A DNA stretch of 64,000 bases from assembly GCF_000156195.1 (NCBI RefSeq), contig NZ_GG688320.1, positions 62,001 through 126,000 of the forward strand. Reading direction: 5' to 3'. Position 1 is the first letter of the stretch. The number at the start of each line of letters is the position of its first letter. This document shows positions 39,742-47,936 of this stretch, in pieces. The stretch comes from Bacteroides finegoldii DSM 17565 (GTDB lineage: Bacteria > Bacteroidota > Bacteroidia > Bacteroidales > Bacteroidaceae). A program made the translations under genes and the position numbers. A model generated the notes under the pieces. The model worked only from the letters and a program-made list of their open reading frames with translations, made no database searches and had not been told where the DNA came from.

Positions 39742-41817
39742 ATGAAAACAATTTGTATTTGTGAGAAGCCCTCGGTGGCACGCAGCATTGCCCGGGTCCT
39801 GGGCGTAACGGAGAAACAGGAAGGATACTTGAGTGGGAACGGATATGCCGTCACATGAACTTACGGCCATCTGTTGGCATTGGCCCTGCCTCAAGACTAC
39901 GGCATTGTCCATGTGGAAAAGGAGATGCTGCCTATTATTCCCGACCCGTTCAAACTGGTTGTCCGTCAGATTAAAACCGAAGATGGATACAAGGCTGATC
40001 CGACGGCTCTGAAACAATTGGAAGTAATCCGTAAACTGTTGGGTCAGGCTGATCAAGTGATATCCTGTACTGATGCAGGGCGGGAAGGAGAGTTAATTAT
40101 GAGATATGTGCTTGAATATCTGGGATATCATAAGGAAACCAAACGCTTGTGGATATCTTCCATGACAGAAAAATCGATACGGGAAGGATTTGATAGCCTC
40201 AAATCAAGTAAGGAGTTTGACAACCTGTACCGTGCCGCTAAAGCCAGGAGAGAATCAGATTGGGTCGTCGGTATGAATGCCAGCCTGTCTTTGAGCATGG
40301 CTGCAGGCAAGAGTAACTATTCTCTGGGAAGAGTACAGACACCGGCACTTGGCATGATTTGCCGTCGATATCTGGACAACAGGGATTTTATAGCCAAACC
40401 CTATTATCTGCTACAGCTACGGACAACGAAAGCAGGGAAAGAACTCGTCTTAACCTGTACCGGGAAATATGATACACCGGAAAAACTCGATGTGGACCGT
40501 AAAAAAGTGTATGAAGAGACGACAGCCAAAGTGGTGCAAGTGGAGAAGAAAGAGGTTCCAGAAGAAGCTCCGCTACTTTATGACCTGACCGCCCTGCAAC
40601 GAAGTGCCAATACCAAACTCGGACTGACCGCAGAACAGACGCTGAACATTGCTCAAAAATTATATGAAGGAGGCTACATTTCGTATCCCCGTACCGGATG
40701 TAGCTATATCACAGAAGACATCTTCGAACAAGTCCCTTCCCTCATCGGCCTGCTTAAGCAACATCCCCGTTTCACATGGCATGCGGAAAACCTCTGTAAC
40801 CAGCCTTTAAACCGGCACTGTGTGGACGATAGCAAGATGACGGACCATCATGCGTTAATCATTACGGAGAACTATCCCCAGAGGCTTTCCCTTGACGAGC
40901 AGAATATCTATTCCATGATCGCGGGACGCATGTTGGAGGCTTTCTCCGGCAAATGCCTGAAAGAAACGGTATCCGTACAAGCGGACTGTAACGGCGTTCT
41001 TTTCGGGATAAAAGGAAGCCAAATCAAAGTTCCGGGGTGGAGAGGCATCTATAACGAACCCAGTGAGAAAGAAGAAGGAAGTCTTCTGCCCGAATTTCAG
41101 GAAGACGAAATATTGCCCGTGCTCGGTATTGATACATTGGTCAAGAAAACCAAACCGCAGCCCATATTCACTGAGGCAAGCCTGCTTGCTGCGATGGAAG
41201 GTTGTGGCAGAACATTGGACGATGAAAAGGAAAAAGAGGCAATGGAGGATTCCGGCTTGGGTACACCGGCTACACGTGCCGGAATCATCGAACTGCTCAT
41301 TGCCAGACACTACGTGGAAAGAAACGGACGGTCACTGATTCCCACTCCCAAAGGACTGGAAGTATATGATATTGTAAAAGAGAAGATGATCGCCAACGTG
41401 AGCATGACCGGAGGGTGGGAATGCGCCTTGCATGAAATCGAAACCGGCAAAGTTTCCACGGAAACATTTACTCAGAGCATCAATTCCTATACCCAACAAA
41501 TCACCTCGGAACTGCTTGCCCTGAAACTTAACCATCCGGACTTGCCACATTGTAACTGCCCCAAATGCGGAGCAGAAACGATTATCGTCTTTAACAAGGT
41601 CGCCAAATGCAGCGATCCCAATTGTGGGTTCCTGTTATTTAGAACGTTCAACGGCAGGGAACTGACGGATAATCAGATGCTCCTGCTGCTATCGGGGAAA
41701 CGTACCGGATATCTGAAGTTTACCAGCAAGAAAGGAAAGAAGTATGAGGCATCACTCGAGCTGGATGACAATTACAGGATTGAGATGACTTTCAAGGATA
41801 ATAAACCTAAAAAATAA
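39742..41817 (+). CDS. topB: DNA topoisomerase III with in-frame TGA
   Basis: From ATG 39742 to TAA 41817, 691 residues, with TGA at 39856-39858 (codon 39). It starts MKTICICEKPSVARSIARVL (Toprim), then GYAVT-TGA-TYGHLLALA. In topoisomerase III this is the well-known V-x-x-W-x-x-GHL block, so the stop stands exactly at a conserved Trp. Further on: ISCTDAGREGELIMRYVLEY (DxDxE-type Toprim end), GRVQTPALGMICRRY, and the catalytic tyrosine in GGYISYPRTGCSYIT, plus a zinc-binding CNCPKCGAETIIVF tail. The rest is intact. It would resolve DNA during transfer or replication. Without reading the TGA the Toprim start would be cut off and the enzyme dead. Confidence 0.9.
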
Positions 41818-41828
41818 AGAAGCGACTT

Positions 41829-42047
41829 ATGAAAAAAGAAATGGAAGAGATACCGGATGAACTGAATCCGGACTTAATGCTGAATACGATTGCTTCCGAA
41901 CTGCTGATCAAGATAGCCAAAGGGGAGATTGATATCCAGAAGCTGGTCAGGAAACAACTCTCGGACAGGGGAATCGATGACCAACGGAACTGGATAGGAC
42001 CGGACAAGGCAAGAAAATATTGGGAGAAATATAAGATGCCTGTCTAA
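41829..42047 (+). CDS. Small conserved protein after topB
   Basis: A 72-residue acidic protein: PDELNPDLMLNTIASELLIK, then GEIDIQKLVRKQLSDRGIDD and NWIGPDKARKYW. Short proteins of this pattern are regularly found directly behind topB in Bacteroides elements. Function unknown. Eleven bases separate it from topB, so it is in the same operon and is its last gene. Confidence 0.7.
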   Translation: MKKEMEEIPDELNPDLMLNTIASELLIKIAKGEIDIQKLVRKQLSDRGIDDQRNWIGPDKARKYWEKYKMPV

Positions 42048-42081
42048 ACCAAGTCAGTCAGGATAAGAAGATAATTGCAGG

Positions 42082-42489
42082 TTATTCAATCCGTTTGTAG
42101 GCCAGCCTGCAAATACCGGATCTGAAACATTTGTTCCCGGTCATTTCCCATGAGGAAGGACCGGGAATTTCTGTAAACAGACGTATGCCGTCCCCTTGGA
42201 TATACGGTGCGACAAAAAGGATGATTTCATCCACCAACCAGTATCTGAACATGCTGCTTATAACGGAAATTGTATCCGGAGCCGCTTCTATGAAATAAAT
42301 ACCTTCATTTTTCTTTTTCCATTGTGTCAATGAGATGAAAGATACATCCGGCCCGAGAGTCTGTGTAGCACGTTCCCGTATTTTGGTGAGGCCATATTTG
42401 TTCGGATTATCCCACAAAGGGGAAGAAACAGTCCTGTCGAAGAGGTATCCGTCAAGAGTAGTGATTGCAAGTAATTGGAGTTTTGCCAT
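42082..42489 (-). CDS. RibD C-terminal/dihydrofolate-reductase-like protein
   Basis: The start at 42489 gives a 135-residue protein beginning MAKLQLLAITTLDGYLFD, the usual start of the small DHFR/RibD-C-like reductase family, and ending with VDEIILFVAPYIQGDG and LFTEIPGPSSWE, matching its second half. The central NADPH-binding glycine region is shorter than in typical 170-residue members, so it may be reduced or specialised. A longer frame up to 42654 exists but its extra N-terminus has no family character. It is convergent to the topB operon. The host benefit is unknown; resistance to antifolates is only a possibility. Confidence 0.65.
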   Translation of the reverse strand: MAKLQLLAITTLDGYLFDRTVSSPLWDNPNKYGLTKIRERATQTLGPDVSFISLTQWKKKNEGIYFIEAAPDTISVISSMFRYWLVDEIILFVAPYIQGDGIRLFTEIPGPSSWEMTGNKCFRSGICRLAYKRIE

Positions 42490-43027
42490 AAGTATAATAT
42501 TTAACCTATAAATATTATTCGGCAGAAGTATTTGAGAAAGCGTGGCCTTACCCAACTCCAAGACGGAGGTTCTGGTAAACCTATGAATAGTAGCTGTGTA
42601 AGCCACGCTATGACAAAGCATAGCATAAGCAATACACAAAAAGCCTCTATTCATTGAAATTTACCAGATTTCCGTCTTGAGACATTCTGCGAATGTTATG
42701 TCTATATCTAATTGGAAGGCTATTGCCTGCCATTTAAATCTATATTTCGTTCCAAAGATACTCATATTTCTGATTTCTCCGAAGAAATCCATATCATAAA
42801 GAAATGTGGCAGGGCAAAAAAGGAAAAAAGATGAAAGAGTTACCATTTGTATAAGGGATGTCGGATTTCACGACTCCCCCGTTAAATAAAAAGTATAAGA
42901 AAAGCTACGCTGACAAAAAATGACTATTAATGACTATTAACGACACTGGAAACTAAACGATTGATTTATAGTAATATTCCCTTTATCTTGCACCCAATTT
43001 CATTATTCACAATTTAATTTATAAATC
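42490..43027. other. Gap: control region before the excisionase-like genes
   Basis: No gene is supported in these 538 bases; a 61-codon minus-strand frame at 42661-42846 has no recognisable features. The right part holds operator array C (42911-42944) and an AT-rich leader with promoter-like TATCTTGC around 42990 before the gene at 43028. Confidence 0.55.
42911..42944 (+). promoter_or_regulatory. Operator array C: TGAC boxes spaced exactly 10 bp
   Basis: TGAC begins at 42911, 42921 and 42931, and CGAC at 42941 completes a fourth phased box. The second and third 10-bp units are identical. The array is about 85-115 bases upstream of the HTH gene at 43028. It matches arrays A and B in box sequence, number and spacing. 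Confidence 0.78.
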
Positions 43028-43315
43028 ATGGAACTGACAATTATCGAAACAAGTGCTTATCAGGACTTGAAGAAACAACTAAGTATGCTGTCCGTGCAAA
43101 TGATGGACTTTCAAAAGAAAATAGCCCCCGTAACACCGGACAAGTGACTGGATGCGCAGGATGTGTGCCTGGCTCTCAATATTTCCAAAAGGGCACTGCA
43201 GACTTACCGGGATAACGGGCTGATTCCTTATTCTAATATCGGTGGAAAATTCTTTTATAAAGAAGTGGACATCCAGCAAATTCTGGAGGAAGGACTAATC
43301 AAAAAAAGAAAATAA
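43028..43315 (+). CDS. Excisionase-like HTH protein with in-frame TGA
   Basis: From ATG 43028 to TAA 43315, 95 residues, with TGA at 43145-43147 (codon 40). It reads SVQMMDFQKKIAPVTPDK, TGA, then LDAQDVCLALNISKRALQTY and NIGGKFFYKEVDIQQIL. This is the small MerR/excisionase-type helix-turn-helix protein found beside Bacteroides integrases; relatives read KWLDNQDVC or close to it, so Trp is expected at the TGA. It is probably a recombination directionality factor or regulator. The second HTH gene follows after five bases. Array C upstream may be its own binding site. Confidence 0.8.
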
Positions 43316-43320
43316 AGAGT

Positions 43321-43632
43321 ATGGCAGACATTATCACTAAAGATTCGGAAGAGTTCAAGGAACTTACCGGATGGATCAAACGGACAGGAAAAAATCTGGA
43401 GGCTGCTGCGGCACGGATACGTCCGACGATTGCAGACGAACATTATCTGAGTGGAGATGAGGTATGCCGGATGCTTCATGTTTCCAAGCGTACATTACAA
43501 ACACTACGGGATGAAAAGGCAATACCTTATACCTCAATTACCTCTGTCGGGGGTAAACTGCTCTATCCGGAAAGCGGGCTATACGAGGTACTAAAAAAGA
43601 ACTATAAAGATTTCAGGCGTTACTTGAAATAA
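43321..43632 (+). CDS. Second excisionase-like HTH protein
   Basis: A 103-residue protein with the same HTH family core: YLSGDEVCRMLHVSKRTLQT and LRDEKAIPYTSITSVGGKLL with the final YPESGLYEVLKK. At the position corresponding to the Trp/TGA of its neighbour it has a different residue (HYLSGDE), so it is free of TGA. It is probably co-expressed with the preceding gene and could act as excisionase (Xis) for the integrase encoded opposite. A strong terminator follows. Confidence 0.8.
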   Translation: MADIITKDSEEFKELTGWIKRTGKNLEAAAARIRPTIADEHYLSGDEVCRMLHVSKRTLQTLRDEKAIPYTSITSVGGKLLYPESGLYEVLKKNYKDFRRYLK

Positions 43633-43650
43633 GCAACCTGCCTGAATACG

Positions 43651-43686
43651 AAAAACACCCTTCAACATTTGCTGAAGGGTGTTTTT
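43651..43686. terminator. Bidirectional terminator between HTH operon and integrase
   Basis: A perfect 14-bp stem pairs 43651-43664 with 43673-43686 around an eight-base loop, with A5 on the left and T5-6 on the right. It serves the HTH operon (plus) and the integrase (minus). Confidence 0.92.
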
Positions 43687-43697
43687 TCATACTTATT

Positions 43698-44927
43698 CTA
43701 ATTGGCCAAGCGATACACGGAACCAATCTTGTCGCACATCCTATCCGTATCTTCCCCAACCTTCGGATTGATCAGTTCAGCATAGACTTGTGTGGAAAGA
43801 ATCGATTTGTGTCCTAATACTTTTTGCAAAGTTTCTAACGGCATGCCTTTCAATATAGCCAAAACTGCAAAGGTATGTCTCCCGATATGAGGGGTGATAT
43901 TTACATTACAATCACACTTTTTCCCTAAAACCTTAAAACTACTTTTCATGGTTTCATAATCACCGACGGGGAAAACGCAATCAGGAGAATCTTTCTTTTT
44001 GTTATCACCCTTATACTTTTCTACAAGTTCAATTGCTATAGGTAATAATTTCACGACGTATGCTACGCCTGTTTTTATACGGTTTCCCATGAGCCATGTG
44101 CCACCATCAGAATCTGTATGGATATTCTTATAAGTAATTGCTTTCAGATCTGCGAAGGCGAGGCCTGTGAAGCACATGAAAAGTAGCATGTCACGCATAG
44201 CCTGCTGACGTTTATACCTCAATTCTACATGTATAAGCCTCTGCAGTTCTTCTTCAGAGAGAAATGAACGTCTTTTATATCCCGGCTTACATCCAAAACC
44301 CGTGAAGGGATGAACTTTTATTAAACCTTTCTCTTGAGCGATATGCATTAGCCATTTCATGGTATTAACACGTCCGAATGCTGTAGAACTGGCCGAGCCG
44401 CATGTGCCCAACATCCAATTATAATAGTCTTCAATAAAATCTTTGTCAAGTTCATCAAGTGCAATGTCCTCAACATTCTTTTTGTCTTTCAAAAAAAGCA
44501 ATGCGCTCTTATAATCGGCTACTAAACCAAGATAGGTGCTTTTTGCCTTTTCCTTGCCTACTTTCTCCTTGTATGACTCAAGCTGTTCCCTGAAAAGCTC
44601 CATAAGGGTGTGGGAATCTTCTTTAAAACCGACATAGCGGCTATAGACTTTCTTGGCTGTGACAAAACTGTCATGATCGCATATGTATTGGTAATGCTTG
44701 GCAATTTGGGCTTTGGCATTATCAAGTTCCTGGTTTAACATTCTAGCTTCTTCGGATTTCCCTTTAGCCCTATTAGCTTTGGCGTCCCATAAAGAAATAG
44801 ACACCTCCTTCTTACAGCTAAAGCAAGCTGTGGTCTTGTTGATGGTAATACGTCCCATTACAGGTACTTTACCATTCTTAATCGATTGATTTTTAGTGTA
44901 AAACAACACTCTGAATGTACTTCTCAT
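43698..44927 (-). CDS. int: Tyrosine recombinase (integrase)
   Basis: A 409-residue protein of the Bacteroidetes integrase type. The N-terminal arm-binding part is followed by a SAM-like core-binding domain (about 105-200) and the catalytic domain: CFTGLAFADLKAITYKN, ITPHIGRHTFAVLAI (HxxR) and LGHKSILSTQVYAEL with the nucleophilic Tyr. The first catalytic Arg expected after TGL is Ala here, a feature shared in kind with IntDOT, which also lacks it. No TGA interrupts this gene. It lies at the right end of the element, pointing inward, with a -7-like box (TAAATTTG on the minus strand at 44947-44954) upstream. It should integrate and, with the HTH proteins, excise the element. Confidence 0.92.
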   Translation of the reverse strand: MRSTFRVLFYTKNQSIKNGKVPVMGRITINKTTACFSCKKEVSISLWDAKANRAKGKSEEARMLNQELDNAKAQIAKHYQYICDHDSFVTAKKVYSRYVGFKEDSHTLMELFREQLESYKEKVGKEKAKSTYLGLVADYKSALLFLKDKKNVEDIALDELDKDFIEDYYNWMLGTCGSASSTAFGRVNTMKWLMHIAQEKGLIKVHPFTGFGCKPGYKRRSFLSEEELQRLIHVELRYKRQQAMRDMLLFMCFTGLAFADLKAITYKNIHTDSDGGTWLMGNRIKTGVAYVVKLLPIAIELVEKYKGDNKKKDSPDCVFPVGDYETMKSSFKVLGKKCDCNVNITPHIGRHTFAVLAILKGMPLETLQKVLGHKSILSTQVYAELINPKVGEDTDRMCDKIGSVYRLAN

Positions 44928-45001
44928 AACTCAACTTTTTTAGTTACAAATTTAATTACTGTTGAGGTATTTGAAGTTATGAAGAATAATGCAATATATT
45001 G

Positions 45002-45125
45002 AAAACTAATGCCTTATATCCGATTAGTAGGCAAATTGGAAGAGGTAACAGATAAGTAACATAACTCACTCCCAAATATGCTCTATTTAGCTTTATTCAC
45101 CACATCCGATTAAAACATTAGTTTT
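45002..45125. other. Candidate attachment/arm-site region at the right end
   Basis: AAAACTAATG at 45002-45011 recurs inverted as CATTAGTTTT at 45116-45125. ATCCGATTA occurs twice in direct orientation at 45018-45026 and 45104-45112. Short repeats of this kind next to an integrase gene resemble integrase arm-type sites. The core crossover site was not located. Confidence 0.45.
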
Positions 45126-45131
45126 ATAACT

Positions 45132-45166
45132 ATTTGAATTTTAATAGGTTTGCACTATATTTGCGC
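45132..45166 (+). promoter_or_regulatory. Bacteroides-type promoter
   Basis: TTTG at about 45132-45135 is followed after about 19 bases by TATATTTG at 45156-45163. Both boxes and the spacing fit the Bacteroides sigma-factor consensus. It would transcribe the hairpin at 45177-45209 and the small frame at 45217. Confidence 0.65.
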
Positions 45167-45176
45167 ATCTTGAAAA

Positions 45177-45209
45177 AACACTTTGTTTCACGCCGAGAAA
45201 CAAAGTGTT
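45177..45209 (+). other. RNA hairpin in the leader of a small gene
   Basis: AACACTTTGTTTC at 45177-45189 and GAAACAAAGTGTT at 45197-45209 form a perfect 13-bp stem with a seven-base loop. It lies between the promoter and a GTG-started small frame, and has no T run. It may protect the message or control translation. Confidence 0.6.
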
Positions 45210-45216
45210 TCAAGCA

Positions 45217-45357
45217 GTGAAACTATTTTTGAAACTAATCGCCACAGGTGAAGAGGTGGTGAAGTTGTTACCCTTCACCCGCAAACTCCTTATTCATCGA
45301 AGAGACAGAGAAAAGGTGAAAGAAGACATAGAAAGATTGAAAATAAATATCCGATGA
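45217..45357 (+). CDS. Possible 46-residue basic peptide with GTG start
   Basis: The frame from GTG 45217 to TGA 45357 encodes KLFLKLIATGEEVVKLLPF and then TRKLLIHRRDREKVKEDIE. It starts amphipathic and ends with a charged helix. The promoter and hairpin directly upstream and the protein-like composition support expression. No ATG is available. It is not recognised and may be chromosomal sequence at the insertion point of the element. Confidence 0.4.
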   Translation: MKLFLKLIATGEEVVKLLPFTRKLLIHRRDREKVKEDIERLKINIR

Positions 45358-45575
45358 GAAAATCCATTCTATTCTGTAATAATTAAAAACCGCACCGATT
45401 AATTACTAATCCGTTAATCACTATTTAATTACTTTGTACACCATTATGAGCTTCCCAACTAAATTTCAAAAGAGCAACTACACCCAAACTTCATATTAAG
45501 AAGAGCTATTTTGATTTAGTTTTTTTAAAGAATGCTCCTTACCAATTAGTTTTCCCGTTCAATAATATATTTGTT

Positions 45576-47891
45576 TTAATCTCTTGATATAGTTGACTGA
45601 TTCGTATCTTCTATAACCGAGTTGTCGAATTTATGTTTTTTCTTTCCAAAAGTGAAACGATAATTTACCGATAAGCTAATCACATGATCGCTGACGCGAG
45701 GTATTCGACTTTCATATCTTCTTTCATAGCCAATTTGCTGAAGAGATCCTTTAGAGACTGCCTTGTACGGTGTTCGCATATATAAATCAATATTCCAGTT
45801 GTTGATACTATAACCAGCTCCGAATCCCAGCATTCCGGGAGAATGAGTCATAAGACCGGAAGTGATTTTCATATACTTTGATGGTGCCATATAGTTTACA
45901 TCAAAGCTCCAACCATTATGCATATAAAAAAGAGAACAGCAAAAGAAAAAACGATCAAAAGAAAATTTTTTCCACAATGTCACATCCATGCGGTCATAAA
46001 TCAGCACTGGTCTTAAACTAAATATCTGTGGAATAATATCATATTGCAAAGCCAATTCATAGTGCTGACTCAAACTTTTGCCTCCATTCAAATTTTGATA
46101 TATAAACATTTTCCGTTCGTCATCATAACGATATAGTTCATAGATCTGCGGATTACTTATGTGCAAACTAGCTGAATAAAGCAATGTCAACTTAGAATTC
46201 ATAGTCCAATCATAATTTAATCCTGCATTATATTGCAAATAGTCTTTTAATTCAGGATTTCCTACAAACATCTCGTATTCATTTTTTTTATATTCGTAAC
46301 CGGTACGATTTGAAAGACCTATTTCTGTACTACGGACAGTTCCGGTCAACTTCAACGAATGTCCCTTATGAAGATAGGAGAGTTTCAATGAAGGTATGAA
46401 AAAAGAACTGAACACATGATTTCCATTCGTCGTAGTATATGATAAATGTTCGGCAATGCTAGCTTGTAGATTAAATTTCTTCTTAATGCGATAATTATAT
46501 GTAGCATAAAAACTGGTATTACCTTTATTTAAAAAGATCTCTGAATTTTGCCCCTCTTTTGTATTTAAGTTGTTAGTATACGTAAAATTCTGATTTAGAG
46601 TCAAACTGACAGATGATTTATTTTTGAAACTTTTACTATAGTTACAATTAAGCCTTCCATACCAACTATCTTCGGCAGTAGCATTGGCATAAGAAGACGT
46701 TATGACTTCATCCGTACGCTGCTCATACCATCGATTGTAATCGTTGTTTCCATAACTTCCATACAACTCCAATCGAAGTATCTGCCTTTTGGGAAGAGTA
46801 CGATTATAGCGTAATTGTAAAGCCGGATTCAACCTAACAGTATGTTTGTATTCTTGTTTCACGAGAACAGCGGATGTATTATTATACCGTTGCCGATTCC
46901 AGTCGTCATTTTCGGACATACTCCTATTCATTCGTAAAGAAGAATAAAATGTTTGCAGCTTATCTTTATAGATATAGTTCAGATAGGTTTTCAAATTGTT
47001 ATTGTTATCCAATGAGGGTAGCTCATCATCTGTCCGTACAATGGTTTCGTCAGGAAAATGATAAATGGTTTCGGTATATCCCTCATCATGATTTCTAAAA
47101 TGAGTATAACTGTCCGATACTGACACAGCCCATTCAGATTTTCCTTCAAAATACTGGGCAGTTCCTCGTCCAGTACCTGTTGGTTTGTTCAATTGATGCC
47201 TTGCGTTTAAAGCGATTGTTCCTAAGTAATCCCGTTCTTTAAGTATATAATCTAATATAGTAGAAGCTTCCGGGTAATCGGGACGACCTTGAGAATAAAA
47301 ATCTACACGTTTAATATCTTTGGGGTTTAGATTCTGCACTTCTTCCCGTGTTGCCTCACGTCCGTCAATACACAATAATACGCTTTCTCTATGATAAGTG
47401 ATAGTTGCACTTCGAGGATCAGCTTCCAGCCCCGGAATCATTAACGCACGCAAAGCACTGTATCCATCATAAGAATGTCGTAACTGCTCACGAGTAGGGA
47501 ATACCATTATTTTGTCTTCGGTATTTATCCGGTTTTGAGCTAGCACAGTTACTTCCTGTATCTGTACCACTTTCTTATCCATCGTTATTTCTCCTAAACG
47601 AATCTGGGTCTCTTTGGTCGGATTCAAGACTAAAGTGGTTTCTTTATAACCTAAATAACTGATTAATAGCTTGTACTTTTGTTCCGTACGTGGAAGTTTG
47701 AGTTCAAATTCTCCTTTACTATTTGTAACTCCTCCTATCACTAAAAGCGTATCATTACTATAGCAGTGTATAGTTGCCGCTACTAAGTCTCGTTTATTTT
47801 CATCTATTAAATGTCCTTGTATTTTCAGTTCTTGTCCAAAGAGTGAAGTTCCCCAAAATAACAAAGCAAATAGTAATATAGCGTATTTCAT
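45576..47891 (-). CDS. Outer-membrane beta-barrel protein, TonB-receptor-like
   Basis: A 771-residue protein with a signal peptide (MKYAILLFALLFWGTSLFG). A carboxypeptidase-regulatory-like domain follows (LKIQGHLIDENKRDLVAATI, GVTNSKGEFELKLP), then a plug-like region (EVTVLAQNRI, LRALMIPGLEADP, LLCIDGREAT) and a long barrel of alternating aromatic strands ending in VSLSVNYRFTFGKKK. This is the outer membrane beta-barrel family related to TonB-dependent receptors that occurs with exported-peptide loci in Bacteroides. No SusD partner is adjacent. It is the last gene, in transcription order, of the minus-strand envelope cluster. Substrate unknown. Confidence 0.82.
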   Translation of the reverse strand: MKYAILLFALLFWGTSLFGQELKIQGHLIDENKRDLVAATIHCYSNDTLLVIGGVTNSKGEFELKLPRTEQKYKLLISYLGYKETTLVLNPTKETQIRLGEITMDKKVVQIQEVTVLAQNRINTEDKIMVFPTREQLRHSYDGYSALRALMIPGLEADPRSATITYHRESVLLCIDGREATREEVQNLNPKDIKRVDFYSQGRPDYPEASTILDYILKERDYLGTIALNARHQLNKPTGTGRGTAQYFEGKSEWAVSVSDSYTHFRNHDEGYTETIYHFPDETIVRTDDELPSLDNNNNLKTYLNYIYKDKLQTFYSSLRMNRSMSENDDWNRQRYNNTSAVLVKQEYKHTVRLNPALQLRYNRTLPKRQILRLELYGSYGNNDYNRWYEQRTDEVITSSYANATAEDSWYGRLNCNYSKSFKNKSSVSLTLNQNFTYTNNLNTKEGQNSEIFLNKGNTSFYATYNYRIKKKFNLQASIAEHLSYTTTNGNHVFSSFFIPSLKLSYLHKGHSLKLTGTVRSTEIGLSNRTGYEYKKNEYEMFVGNPELKDYLQYNAGLNYDWTMNSKLTLLYSASLHISNPQIYELYRYDDERKMFIYQNLNGGKSLSQHYELALQYDIIPQIFSLRPVLIYDRMDVTLWKKFSFDRFFFCCSLFYMHNGWSFDVNYMAPSKYMKITSGLMTHSPGMLGFGAGYSINNWNIDLYMRTPYKAVSKGSLQQIGYERRYESRIPRVSDHVISLSVNYRFTFGKKKHKFDNSVIEDTNQSTISRD

Positions 47892-47936
47892 AAAATTATT
47901 TATATTTCAATTTTACATATTCATTTTGCCGATGAA

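Noticed and set aside
42490..42654. Longer N-terminus for the RibD/DHFR-like protein
   Set aside because: The extra 55 codons have no similarity to the family, while MAKLQLLAITTLDG is its usual start.
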